From positions 172,277-236,276 of the forward strand of contig NZ_JBMOUD010000008.1 of assembly GCF_049319665.1 (NCBI RefSeq): a stretch of 64,000 nt of DNA, written 5' to 3'. The position numbers were made by a program, and so were the translations under genes. Positions within the stretch are counted from its first letter, which is position 1. Each line of letters starts with the position of its first letter. Below the pieces are notes generated by a model. The model was not told the origin of the DNA. It did no database searches and saw nothing but the letters and a program-made list of their open reading frames with translations. The stretch comes from JBMOUD01 sp049319665. GTDB lineage: Bacteria > Pseudomonadota > Gammaproteobacteria > Enterobacterales > Enterobacteriaceae. This document shows, piece by piece, positions 14,394 through 23,439 of the stretch.

Positions 14394-16640
14394 TTACACT
14401 TCATTAGGGGCGGTAATATCTGCTGAAAAAGGCAAAGATTGCCATAGTTTCCCGCTGGCCTTGTGTAATGCACTCGCCAGTGCCGGCGCCAGTACCGCCG
14501 TTGCAATCTCACCAGTCCCCTGCGGCGACCGCTCACTATCAACTAATAGCACTTCTATATCAGGCATCTCTTCAAGATTGATAATGCCGTAATTATTGAA
14601 GTTACTTTGCTGTACCGCACCATATTCAAAAGTGACTTCACTGTGTAGCGCTCCGCTGAGAGCAAAACCCAATCCACCTTCGATAGTCGCACGCACCAAA
14701 GATGGGTTAATCACCTTGCCGCAATCAACACCGCAAAATATGCGGGCCACCCGCCAGCGATTACCAATCACTTCAATATCCACCACTGCCGCGACATAAG
14801 AGACAAAGACTTTATCTCTGGCGAGCCACACATTGACCGCTAAACCACGAAAATGGTTATCGGGCAAGGGTGAGTCCCACTTGGCAAGCTTGGCCGTTTC
14901 ATTCATAACGCTGAGCATCTCTGGGGCGTTTTTCAACAGGCGCTGGCGATAGGCCAATTCATCTATTCCAGCTTTATAGCTAAGCTCACTAATAAAACTT
15001 TCGAGGAAAAAAAGACTGGCAACACTGCCAACACCACGTAAAAACGCCAGAGGGATATATTGATCGATGATGCTTTCTTCAACACGCAAAGCGGGAATGT
15101 CATAATCCATATCGTAAGCGCACTCGACAATGGTCTCATCCCAACCGCCATTCTTTTTGACCCTGGCCCGCTGAAGCTGCCAATGTAAACCTTGCCCCGC
15201 ATACCGAGCCCACAATGCCTGCGGATACCCTTCCTCATCCAACACTGCCTGATAATGACTGCTACTGCCGGTACGATAATAGCCATGCTGAATATCTATC
15301 TCGCGTGGATAGATAACTTTTACCGGTTTCCCGGTCGCTTTAGAGGCCAAAGCCGCATGCAATGCCGCATCAGGCGTATATTTACGCCCAAAACTGCCTC
15401 CAAGAAACGTCGTGTTCACAACGACTTGCTCAGCCGTCATGCCAAACATTTTGCTGAGCAACATGCGAACAAAATCTTGCCCCTGGAAAGGTCCCCAGGC
15501 AGTTATCCGATCTTTCTCAACAAAAACGGTACCATTGCAGGGCTCCATTGTGGCGTGTACCACATAACCAGAGCGGTAACTGGCTTGGTAATATTTATTG
15601 CTATCTCGCGCCGCATTAATAATTTCTGGCGCATTGTGACGATCCGTGGCAGCCACCATTGCTCCCGATTGCAGCGCCAACTTACTTTGTTTGTTAATGC
15701 TCGCGGTTGAAAAGCTATCTTTCGTGCTGTGTTGGTATTCCACTTGCAAAAGATCGGCGGCTTTCTTTGCCTGCCAATAACTGTTTGCGACCACAATCAC
15801 CGTATTCAACGGCATATCAGGGTCAAGCTTGACCATATTGAGTGTTGAAAGCTGGCACGTCAGTACCAAATCGACCACGCCGGGTAACGCCCTGATGCGG
15901 CTTTCATTAAGGATCCTGACAATTTTGCCATTGAGCGAAGGCACCATCCAAGGCACCCCCACCAACATATCAGGGACATCAACATCAATACCAAACAGCG
16001 CCTTACCATTCACCTTTGCCGGTGTATCCACACGTCGCAATGGCTGACCAATAAAGCTCTGATGCTCTTGCTCAGGCGTTTTTAAAGGTGGGTCCATCTC
16101 TAGAGGGATATCTGATGCCCAATGAATAACCTCTGAATAACTGACTTTTCGCCCAGAAAGAGTATCAATAATGAAGCTTTTTTCTGTTCGGCAATAGCTC
16201 GGCTCAACGCCCAACTCTCGGGCACCGGCGGCAAGAAAGAATGCCCTCCCCTGAGCGCCAGCCAGGCGAGTACGCTGGTAGAAATTGGTCATGGAAGTCG
16301 ATGCGGCGACAAATTGTGCCTTATCCTCTCCACCGGCAACCTGTCGATAAGCATCACGGTTAGTGACAAACTGGACCTCAACCTTATCCCAATCAGCATC
16401 CATTTCCGCCGCAACGACTTCCGCCAGCCCGGTATAGATCCCCTGTCCAACTTCAGATTGTGACACACCAATCACCACCTGATTATCTGGGCCAACCCAG
16501 ATCCAGTCATTTAATTCCTGATTACCTTCTGGCAATTGTGCCTGCTGTAACAGCATTGCTGATTTGAGCGTTGGTCCTAAAGGGATTAACAGTGCAAGAC
16601 TGCCTGCACCTAACAAAAAATTACGCCTGGTGATGGTCAT
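14394..16640 (-). CDS. iorB: molybdopterin-binding hydroxylase large subunit (isoquinoline 1-oxidoreductase beta-like)
   Basis: The catalytic subunit of an IorAB-type aldehyde or N-heterocycle dehydrogenase. It starts at 16640 (MTITRRNFLLGAG), which gives a Tat signal with RR at residues 5-6 and a GGAGG site upstream. It overlaps the small-subunit gene by 20 bases. Conserved parts are LGGSFGRK (Moco contact), FLRGVGSVASLFFLESF, and QGTGEIATAVLAPALASAL, which holds the catalytic Glu. Length (~748) fits. With the 2Fe-2S subunit and the triheme cytochrome c, electrons would pass from substrate to the respiratory chain in the periplasm. The substrate is unknown; aldehydes or N-heteroaromatics are typical of the family. 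A start at 16664 would mask the Tat motif. Confidence 0.85.
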   Translation of the reverse strand: MTITRRNFLLGAGSLALLIPLGPTLKSAMLLQQAQLPEGNQELNDWIWVGPDNQVVIGVSQSEVGQGIYTGLAEVVAAEMDADWDKVEVQFVTNRDAYRQVAGGEDKAQFVAASTSMTNFYQRTRLAGAQGRAFFLAAGARELGVEPSYCRTEKSFIIDTLSGRKVSYSEVIHWASDIPLEMDPPLKTPEQEHQSFIGQPLRRVDTPAKVNGKALFGIDVDVPDMLVGVPWMVPSLNGKIVRILNESRIRALPGVVDLVLTCQLSTLNMVKLDPDMPLNTVIVVANSYWQAKKAADLLQVEYQHSTKDSFSTASINKQSKLALQSGAMVAATDRHNAPEIINAARDSNKYYQASYRSGYVVHATMEPCNGTVFVEKDRITAWGPFQGQDFVRMLLSKMFGMTAEQVVVNTTFLGGSFGRKYTPDAALHAALASKATGKPVKVIYPREIDIQHGYYRTGSSSHYQAVLDEEGYPQALWARYAGQGLHWQLQRARVKKNGGWDETIVECAYDMDYDIPALRVEESIIDQYIPLAFLRGVGSVASLFFLESFISELSYKAGIDELAYRQRLLKNAPEMLSVMNETAKLAKWDSPLPDNHFRGLAVNVWLARDKVFVSYVAAVVDIEVIGNRWRVARIFCGVDCGKVINPSLVRATIEGGLGFALSGALHSEVTFEYGAVQQSNFNNYGIINLEEMPDIEVLLVDSERSPQGTGEIATAVLAPALASALHKASGKLWQSLPFSADITAPNEV

Positions 16641-17103
16641 TTTCACCCTCCAACTCTTGGGCATTCTGGTGCAAACGCTTCAATGCCAGCTTGATACGGT
16701 GGTAAGTCGCACAACGGCACAGATTTGTCACCTGGCGATATAGCTGTTGTTCAGAAGGCAAAGGGCGTTGAGCTAACACCGCTGAAACCTTCATAATCAT
16801 CCCTGACTGGCAGTAACCACATTGTGGTACATCTTCATCAATCCAGGCTTGCTGGACGGGATGGAAAGCACCATGTGCCAGACCTTCAATGGTGGTCACT
16901 CTTCGATTTTCTACCAATTTTAACGGGTAGCTACATGAGCGAACCGCTTTGTCATCAACATGTAAAGTACAAGCGCCACACGCCCCAATTCCGCAGCCAA
17001 ATTTTGTCCCGGTTAATTTGAAATGTTCACGAATAACCCAAAGCAGCGGGGTATCAGGCTCACCATCAAAGGAAACCGGTTTGCCATTAAGTATAAAATT
17101 CAT
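16621..17103 (-). CDS. iorA: 2Fe-2S subunit of molybdenum hydroxylase (isoquinoline 1-oxidoreductase alpha-like)
   Basis: A 160-residue electron-transfer subunit with two [2Fe-2S] clusters. The plant-ferredoxin-type ligands are Cys37, Cys42, Cys45 and Cys57 (GCGIGACGAC). The second-cluster ligands are Cys95, Cys98, Cys129 and Cys131 (CGYC and CRC). It lies 14 bases downstream of the cytochrome c gene and overlaps the large subunit by 20 bases, so the three are one operon. It would be exported as a passenger of the Tat-signal-bearing large subunit. Confidence 0.9.
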   Translation of the reverse strand: MNFILNGKPVSFDGEPDTPLLWVIREHFKLTGTKFGCGIGACGACTLHVDDKAVRSCSYPLKLVENRRVTTIEGLAHGAFHPVQQAWIDEDVPQCGYCQSGMIMKVSAVLAQRPLPSEQQLYRQVTNLCRCATYHRIKLALKRLHQNAQELEGENDHHQA

Positions 17104-17117
17104 ACGCTATATCCCTA

Positions 17118-18479
17118 TTATTGAGGTTTGCCAGCACGCTTACGGCTTATTTGCCACCCAAGGAGAACGACGAGTAATAACGCCGCTCCACCGCCCCAAG
17201 GCATCAAACGTAATAACAACGGTTTCGCTCCGCCTTGGCGTTGCTGCGCGACAAAATCTCCGCTGACCTGAACGTGCGGATTACCGAAACTGGCTGTGAC
17301 GTAATTGGCGACTTGCGCAATTTGCTCATCGCTTAATGTGTCGCGTAATCCCGGCATATGAACAGGGGCAAACCTGCCCTGACGATCGACACCATCTAAA
17401 ATCACCATAACTAAATTGCTCGGGTTATGATTTCCAGTTGTTGAGTTATGGGTTAGCGCAGGGAAGCTATCATTATTCGCGCCCTGGCCCGCATCACGGT
17501 GGCAGGCCGCACAAGAGCTCAAAAATAATGCTTTGCCAGGCAAGTGCTGTGCACGCGCTGGATCGCCTGCATAGCTCCAGGCAGGTTGTTGATCTTCCGG
17601 ATCTCGTACTGCCGGGATCTGACGTAACCAAGTGACAATCGCGTCGATATCGCTATCGTTCAAATAGCTAAGGCTATTTTCAACCGCTTCTCCCATTCCA
17701 CTCGCGGCGATCCCTCGACCTTCCACATGTCCCGTTTTTAAATATTGTTTGAGTTGCGCGTCACTCCAACCTCCTACGCCACTAATAGGATCGCTGGTAA
17801 TATTCGGTACAGCCCAACCTCCGACTTGCCCGCCGGAAAATCTAGCCGATCGACTTTCCCCCATCATAAAATTACGTGGACTATGACAAGCGGAACAGTG
17901 GCCTAGCACCTCCCCCAAATAATCACCGCGCTGCAATTGAACATCTTTAAGAGAGGTCACGGGCGTGGGGAAATAGTTATTAAATAAATTCCATATCCCC
18001 ATCATTGGACGTATTGACCAAGGGAAACCAAGGTGCGTCTCTGGAGCCGCTTTATTTACCGGTTGAACACCAAACTTGAGCCAAACAAATAAGGCATGGA
18101 TATCATCATTGGTCATCCCTTGATAAGCGGTATAAGGCATCGCTGGATATAAGTTTTTACCATCACGCCGGATCCCCTGAGTCAGCGCTTTTTTAAAATC
18201 TTCTTCGCTGTATTTACCGATTCCATAGTCAACTGATGGCGTAATATTGCTGCCAATAATCTCCCCCATTGGCGTTGCAATAGGCACGCCGCCGCTGTAA
18301 TCAGGACTACCGGCTGACGCCCCTTTATGACAGGCGTTGCAATCAGCCGCCTGAGCCACATAAGCTCCGCGCGCTAGTAAAGCCGGATCGGGCGATGTGC
18401 TATCCGCCCTGGCAGGCGAGCCGATCAACAGACTCGACATCAGCAACGTGGCAAAATTAATGGTTAAAAGTGTCTTCAT
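17118..18479 (-). CDS. triheme cytochrome c, electron acceptor subunit of a membrane-bound dehydrogenase
   Basis: The protein carries three CxxCH heme sites: CNACH after the signal peptide, CSACH in the middle and CAACH in the last third. A C-terminal membrane helix (ALLLVVLLGWQI) is followed by basic residues. The signal peptide starts at MKTLLTINF, so I take ATG 18479; TTG 18518 upstream is possible but adds a non-signal stretch. The layout matches the cytochrome subunits of alcohol, gluconate and aldehyde dehydrogenases that pass electrons to ubiquinone. It is the first gene of the cytochrome-iorA-iorB operon, below the palindrome at 18596-18629. Confidence 0.88.
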   Translation of the reverse strand: MKTLLTINFATLLMSSLLIGSPARADSTSPDPALLARGAYVAQAADCNACHKGASAGSPDYSGGVPIATPMGEIIGSNITPSVDYGIGKYSEEDFKKALTQGIRRDGKNLYPAMPYTAYQGMTNDDIHALFVWLKFGVQPVNKAAPETHLGFPWSIRPMMGIWNLFNNYFPTPVTSLKDVQLQRGDYLGEVLGHCSACHSPRNFMMGESRSARFSGGQVGGWAVPNITSDPISGVGGWSDAQLKQYLKTGHVEGRGIAASGMGEAVENSLSYLNDSDIDAIVTWLRQIPAVRDPEDQQPAWSYAGDPARAQHLPGKALFLSSCAACHRDAGQGANNDSFPALTHNSTTGNHNPSNLVMVILDGVDRQGRFAPVHMPGLRDTLSDEQIAQVANYVTASFGNPHVQVSGDFVAQQRQGGAKPLLLRLMPWGGGAALLLVVLLGWQISRKRAGKPQ

Positions 18480-18827
18480 GAACAGCATCCATGGCCGGAG
18501 TGGCCTCGAAAGCCACAAAAAAATTAACCAATAAATTCAATTTGATAATAGAGATTCATCGCAACAACCATGTTGGATGTTACTGAGTTAATCAGACTAA
18601 ATTTATTTGCATTTGCAAATAAATTTAGTTCAGGCGATGAAAAAAAACAATGAATATGCGGAAGGTTTGCGTAGATAACACGAATTGCCAAAAATGGAGG
18701 AAATCAGGCTCTGGTTGCTGCAACAGTTTTATTTTATGCCGTCAAAAAGGGAGAAATGGTCAGCTCACATTGCATGTGGCTAAACGTTACTTTACCTTAG
18801 CTGCAAAGCCCAACACTCGGAGAACTT
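18480..18827. other. divergent control region of the cytochrome c operon and marR gene
   Basis: About 350 bases holding the 34-bp palindrome and both promoters. A 61-codon open frame (18650-18835) runs through it, but its composition and lack of a ribosome-binding site make it doubtful. Confidence 0.45.
18596..18629. promoter_or_regulatory. 34-bp perfect palindrome, operator between cytochrome c and MarR genes
   Basis: ACTAAATTTATTTGCA (18596-18611) and TGCAAATAAATTTAGT (18614-18629) are exact reverse complements separated by TT. The core TTTATTTGCATTTGCAAATA recurs with few changes upstream of the xdhC-like gene near 13213-13234. It sits 117 bases before the cytochrome c start and 199 before the marR start, in the shared divergent region. 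Confidence 0.75.
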
Positions 18828-19346
18828 ATGAGTAAAAACAAAACTCCCGCATGGCGACTCGGTATTCATCTCGATATATCAAATCGCCTTTGGCAGGAGG
18901 CAATGAATAAAAACATTACTTATACGAAAATTAACCGTCCGCATTGGCTGGCGCTGGGTGCAATTGATGAGCTCGGTGCCAACTGCAATATGACGCAAAT
19001 ATGCGACTATCTTCAGTGTGAGGTTTCAACCTGTTCGAGAGCATTAGCGTTTCTGGAAAAAAACCAGTTAATTACCAAAACGATTATGGAAGGGGACAAG
19101 CGAGCAAAAGGCGTCACAATTACCGAGGAAGGAAAGCACTTGCTCGAAGAATTGGATATACACGCCGAAGCCTCACGTAAACAGTTACTACTTGATGTCT
19201 CTCCTGAGCAATTGGCCACTTTTAAATATGTGGTTGAGAAGATCAAAGAACGTGCGTTGCATATTATTCAGCAGGATAGTGACAGCGCGGAAGAAACTGA
19301 GGAAGTAGAAAAGCCGCTTAAAAAGAAAAAACACCACAGCCTGTAA
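18828..19346 (+). CDS. MarR-family transcriptional regulator
   Basis: A 172-residue winged-helix protein. The DNA-binding part is about residues 40-105 (MTQICDYLQCEVSTCSRALAFLEKNQLI, then the wing DKRAKGVTITEEGK). A lysine/glutamate-rich tail ends the protein. GGAG lies seven bases before the ATG. It is divergent from the molybdenum hydroxylase operon. With matching palindromes at both that operon and the xdhC-like gene, it is the probable regulator of the whole module; the ligand is likely an aromatic substrate or product. Confidence 0.85.
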   Translation: MSKNKTPAWRLGIHLDISNRLWQEAMNKNITYTKINRPHWLALGAIDELGANCNMTQICDYLQCEVSTCSRALAFLEKNQLITKTIMEGDKRAKGVTITEEGKHLLEELDIHAEASRKQLLLDVSPEQLATFKYVVEKIKERALHIIQQDSDSAEETEEVEKPLKKKKHHSL

Positions 19347-19378
19347 TGGAACAAGCTGCGGTTTTATATTATCAATCA

Positions 19379-19942
19379 TCAAGATTTCGGCGTTTTTTTC
19401 TGGCTTGAAATCCAATCGGCTAAATCCTGATTGCCTTGCGCCGCTGCCAGCGAGGCCGCTGTATTCCCTTTTTTATCGGCAATCTGTAGGTCAGCGCCCT
19501 TTTCACTTAGAAACTGTAAAAAGGCCTTATGCCCGAAGAGTGCAGCGAACATCGCGGCAGTCTGGCCGACATCATTTTGTAGATTGATTTGGGTCCGAGG
19601 GTCTTGTAGCAGTACCTGGGCAGCCTTGATATCGCCGTTAAATGCCGCGCCCATTAATGCACTGCGCCCATGATTATCTGTCTGGTTTGGGTTCGCGCCG
19701 TGAGCCAGTAGATAAGCGGCAATATGATTCTGATTGTGGTAAATCGACAGTATTAGCAGGCTATAGCCGTTGTCATCGGTGTCATTAATATTAGCGCCCT
19801 GCTTTAGCGCCGTCTCGATCGTACTCAGATCGCCGCTACGCGCCGAATCAATAAGAGCAGGGTTTAACGCGGCTAACACTGAGTGGTTGAGCAATAATGC
19901 CACCAGCATCGTGGCGAGCATTATCAATTTTCTTTTTAGCAT
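19379..19942 (-). CDS. exported ankyrin-repeat protein, catalase partner (AnkB-like)
   Basis: A 187-residue protein with an N-terminal signal or anchor (MLKRKLIMLATMLVALLLN) and about four ankyrin repeats (NINDTDDNGYSLLILSIYHN, NPNQTDNHGRSALMGAAFNG, INLQNDVGQTAAMFAALFG, LQIADKKGNTAASLAAAQG). It follows the secreted catalase gene after 39 bases on the same strand. This repeats the katB-ankB pair of Pseudomonas aeruginosa, in which the ankyrin protein is needed for full catalase activity. The same role is inferred here. Confidence 0.85.
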   Translation of the reverse strand: MLKRKLIMLATMLVALLLNHSVLAALNPALIDSARSGDLSTIETALKQGANINDTDDNGYSLLILSIYHNQNHIAAYLLAHGANPNQTDNHGRSALMGAAFNGDIKAAQVLLQDPRTQINLQNDVGQTAAMFAALFGHKAFLQFLSEKGADLQIADKKGNTAASLAAAQGNQDLADWISSQKKTPKS

Positions 19943-19981
19943 GTCATTACTGCCCGCTATCGCGGGCAGTCTCCGGTTAAA

Positions 19982-21514
19982 TTAGTCTTTTAGCTTCTCG
20001 GCCAACACTTTGATGGCGTTAACATCATCTTTGGTACGCTGTGCCAGACGAGTACCGTAAGTCGCATCGGCTTTGTAGAAATGGCTGAGCATGGTTTGAC
20101 GAACGCTGTCATTTTTCACCTTCTGCAACTCGCCACCGAGGGCTTCAATCAGGTCATCCTGCTGTTGTGGCGTCAGTGAATGGTAATAAGCGCCGGCCTG
20201 CTCGAAGTTATCAGTTTTAGTAATCAACTCCTGCTGCACCGTACCGCTGAGTGGCGTTCTGGTCGCCTTATAAGCCGGATTGTCGGTGACCGATCCCTGC
20301 TCAACAGACGGTTGATAGTTCACATCACCTTTGGTCTCGCCCTGATTACCACTGCCATCCTGGTTGTAGTTATTAACCGCGACACGCGGACGGTTAATCG
20401 GCAGTTGCTGATAGTTCGCTCCTAAGCGATACATATGGGTATCAGCATAAGAGAACAGTCTGCCTTGCAACATGCGATCTTCGGAAGGTTCAATACCTGG
20501 CACCAGATTGGAAGGATCAAAGGCCGCGGACTCAGTCGTCTGGAAGAAGTTTTCCGGTATTTTATTCAGCGTCAGGGTACCAATTTTAGTTTCTGGTACG
20601 CCCAGCCACTCTTTGGTGTCATCCAGCGGGTTATAACGGAAGTTATTTAATTGATCCGGTGTCAGGGTTTGAATATAAAGATCCCATATTGGGAAGTGGC
20701 CCTGTTTAATATTGCTATAAAGATCGTCGGTCAGATTATTAAAATCTTTCCCTTGTTCCACTTTGGCCTGTTCAACATTGTAACCTTCATTACCTTGACG
20801 GCTCTTAAAGTGGAACTTCACATAAGTGACGTCACCTTTAGCATTGATAAATTTAAAGGCGTGAACGCCATAACCATCGACTTTTCTATATGACGCGGGG
20901 ATGCCACGGAAGGAGAAAATACGCGTCAACATATGCGTACTTTCTGGCTGATGGCTAAAGAAATCAAAATAGCGATTAGGATCTTGTACGTTGGTAACAG
21001 GCGATGGTTTTAAAGAGTGGATCATATCCGGGAACTTCATCGCATCGCGAATAAAGAACACCGGCTCGTCTAAGCCCAATAAATCCCAATTACCTTGTGC
21101 GGTATAAAACTTGATGGCAAAACCATGCGGATCACGCAACTCTTCCGGCGAACCGTTAGAGTGAATTACCGTTGAAAATCTTAAGAAAAGTGGCGTTACC
21201 GTACCGGGCTTAAAGACATTAGCAATGGTGAGATTACTGATATCTTTATCGGCCTTAAACTCGCCAAAAGCGCCTACACCACGCGCATGTACCACGCGCT
21301 CTGGAATACGTTCACGGTCGAAGCGCTGTAACTTTTGAATAAGATGGCTATCTTGCAATAGTGTTGGACCATTCGGACCAGCGGTCTGCGAATTCTGATT
21401 ATCACCAACCGGTGCACCATTATCCTGAGTCATTTGCGTATTATTTACCGCGAGTGCGGTCAGTGGGGTTAATAAGGCGAGAGCGATTCCACTCGCTAAT
21501 AGTTTTGCTTTCAT
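19982..21514 (-). CDS. katB: periplasmic monofunctional heme catalase, KatB-like, with altered distal residue
   Basis: A 510-residue catalase (510 residues; 2 H2O2 to water and oxygen) with a signal peptide (cleavage near ALA-VNN, residue 22). Distal His76 (VVHARG), proximal heme Tyr356 and Arg352 (RLFSYADTH) are present. In the normally invariant GNWDLVGNN-P segment, this protein reads GNWDLLGLDEP, so Leu148 replaces the catalytic distal Asn. The rest aligns closely with P. aeruginosa KatB as I recall it. AGGAG precedes the ATG. It is upstream of the ankyrin gene, probably in one operon. Activity may be changed or lost. Confidence 0.85.
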   Translation of the reverse strand: MKAKLLASGIALALLTPLTALAVNNTQMTQDNGAPVGDNQNSQTAGPNGPTLLQDSHLIQKLQRFDRERIPERVVHARGVGAFGEFKADKDISNLTIANVFKPGTVTPLFLRFSTVIHSNGSPEELRDPHGFAIKFYTAQGNWDLLGLDEPVFFIRDAMKFPDMIHSLKPSPVTNVQDPNRYFDFFSHQPESTHMLTRIFSFRGIPASYRKVDGYGVHAFKFINAKGDVTYVKFHFKSRQGNEGYNVEQAKVEQGKDFNNLTDDLYSNIKQGHFPIWDLYIQTLTPDQLNNFRYNPLDDTKEWLGVPETKIGTLTLNKIPENFFQTTESAAFDPSNLVPGIEPSEDRMLQGRLFSYADTHMYRLGANYQQLPINRPRVAVNNYNQDGSGNQGETKGDVNYQPSVEQGSVTDNPAYKATRTPLSGTVQQELITKTDNFEQAGAYYHSLTPQQQDDLIEALGGELQKVKNDSVRQTMLSHFYKADATYGTRLAQRTKDDVNAIKVLAEKLKD

Positions 21515-21954
21515 TGCACTGCTCCTGTTTTTTTATAATACCCACAGCGATTCTAATCATAAAACCATTTTGATTGAGTTATTGATTTAATAGGTAAATG
21601 CACCAATTACGAATGTACTTAAATCGTAATAAAATGGGATATACGAACAATTGGCTGGTATTTAATAAGAAAACAGAACGTCATAATTCAATTTATTTAA
21701 TATTAATCCTATATGAAATAACGGAGAAAAAAGAAGACAAAGGAATAACCGAATGAATATCACATTTATATAATATACAGGTTGCATTAAGATAAAATTG
21801 AAAGGGAGATATTGCAGTATCAGAGGCCTGCTAGCCAATACTAACTCAGCCTCTGATAATCATACTTTTCAAAATATCGTCAATATTTTGTCTGGTTCTG
21901 CGCGGGTCAGACGAGGCAACGCGCCCTGAACATCCGGCGCCTAACCACTAGCCC
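21515..21954. other. gene-free region between catalase and aldehyde dehydrogenase genes
   Basis: About 440 AT-rich bases. It contains an inverted repeat, ATCAGAGGC (21819-21827) with GCCTCTGAT (21849-21857), which could terminate the aldehyde dehydrogenase transcript; the T run is weak. The right-hand part presumably holds the catalase promoter. Nothing else is clear. Confidence 0.4.
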
Positions 21955-23439
21955 CTAGTAGCGCACCATGATTGATTTCAACTCGGTGTAATCTTCAATA
22001 AATGCACTACCAAACTCGCGCCCGATTCCTGAGCCTTTCATGCCGCCAAAAGGCACCGCTGGGTCAAGGAAGGTATGCATGTTAATCCACACCATGCCGG
22101 CCTCGAGCCTTTCACTAACCCGCAGTGCTTTGCTTATGTTATGTGACCAAACGCTGGCAGACAGACCGAAAGGCGAAGCGTTGATTTTCTGTAAGGCCTC
22201 TTCTTCATCATGATAAGCAATAAAGCTACATACTGGCCCAAATGTTTCCTCGCTTAGCAACTGGCTGTTAAACGAAGCCGCGCGGATTGCCGTCGGCTGC
22301 ACAAAATAGCCTTTCTTATCGAGCGACTGACCGCCATAAATAATTTCATCGCCATCGGCTTTCGCTTTCTCGATCAAATTAAGGATTTTGTCATATTGCG
22401 CTTTGTTGGCGATCGGCCCCATTTCAGTCGCGTCATCCAATGGGTCACCAATTTTCACCGCCGCCAGACGTGCTTTTAGCTTCGCCAACACCGCTTCTAT
22501 TTTACTTGCAGGCAACCAGATGTTTTCAGCGGCGGCACATATTTGTCCCTGATTTAGATAACCTGCTTCCATGATACCGTTCACTATTTCATCTTCATTT
22601 AAATCATCAAAGAAAAGCGCGGCGTTTTTGCCACCAAGCTCCAACGTGAGTTTTTTCCCGGTTTTGGTCGCAGACTCTTTGATGTGTTGGCCGGTAGCGA
22701 CCGACCCTGTGAAGCTTATTTTTGCGCAGGCCGGATGCTCAATAAGATAAGCCCCCAATCCGGCCCCCCGGCCGTTGATAACGTTAATCACGCCCGCAGG
22801 GAAACCACACTCGGTCGCGAGTTCGGCAACGCGCAACAGCGTTAGCGGTGTATATTCGCTGGGTTTTAAGACCACGGTACAGCCACAGACTAATGCAGCC
22901 GCCAACTTCCAAATGGCGATCATTATCGAGAAATTCCACGGGATAATGCCGACGACGACACCTACGGGCTGGCGACGCGTAAAAGCGGTGTATTTTTCTC
23001 CCGCGAACGATGGCAGGGAAACATCTAGCGTCTCGCCATTGATTTTTCCTGCCCATCCGGCGAAATAACGTAGAAAGGCTATCGACTGCTCAACCTCCAG
23101 CATTCGGGCTAATTGGAGCGTTTTGCCAGAGCAAACACTCTCTATTTGCGCCAATGCTTCACGCTCTTGTGCGAGTTTATCGGCTAATTTCAGTAATAAC
23201 GCACCGCGTTGTAAGGTTGGCATATTACGCCATTCCCCCAGGGCTTTTTCGGCAGATAACATCGCCAGGTTAGCCTGCTGCTGCGTGGCGCTGTTGACGA
23301 TGCCCACGACAGAACCATCGGCAGGATTGATTATGTCAATAGCCTCTCCGCCTCCCACTTCGGATAAGCCTTCAACAAAATTACCATGTGCACGCTTTAA
23401 GAACGCTCTGACTTGAGGCAGTAAATTATCATTATTCAT
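21955..23439 (-). CDS. feaB: aldehyde dehydrogenase, phenylacetaldehyde dehydrogenase-like
   Basis: A 494-residue NAD-dependent aldehyde dehydrogenase. PWNFSI, the LELGGKN motif with the general-base Glu, and NQGQICAAAE with the catalytic Cys are all present. The start is ATG 23439 (MNNDNLLPQVRAF), with AGGAG upstream; extending to 23583 would read through a repeat element. It diverges from the hpa operon. Together with length and sequence flavour, this suggests a FeaB-type enzyme feeding (4-hydroxy)phenylacetaldehyde, for example from tyramine, into 4-hydroxyphenylacetate. The symbol is tentative. Confidence 0.75.
   Translation of the reverse strand: MNNDNLLPQVRAFLKRAHGNFVEGLSEVGGGEAIDIINPADGSVVGIVNSATQQQANLAMLSAEKALGEWRNMPTLQRGALLLKLADKLAQEREALAQIESVCSGKTLQLARMLEVEQSIAFLRYFAGWAGKINGETLDVSLPSFAGEKYTAFTRRQPVGVVVGIIPWNFSIMIAIWKLAAALVCGCTVVLKPSEYTPLTLLRVAELATECGFPAGVINVINGRGAGLGAYLIEHPACAKISFTGSVATGQHIKESATKTGKKLTLELGGKNAALFFDDLNEDEIVNGIMEAGYLNQGQICAAAENIWLPASKIEAVLAKLKARLAAVKIGDPLDDATEMGPIANKAQYDKILNLIEKAKADGDEIIYGGQSLDKKGYFVQPTAIRAASFNSQLLSEETFGPVCSFIAYHDEEEALQKINASPFGLSASVWSHNISKALRVSERLEAGMVWINMHTFLDPAVPFGGMKGSGIGREFGSAFIEDYTELKSIMVRY

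Noticed and set aside
15192..15710. 172-codon plus-strand frame inside iorB
   Set aside because: Antisense shadow of the Mo hydroxylase large subunit.
18650..18835. 61-codon frame just before the MarR gene
   Set aside because: No ribosome-binding site, unusual composition (Cys/Arg/Lys-rich), and it lies in the divergent promoter region; more likely chance.
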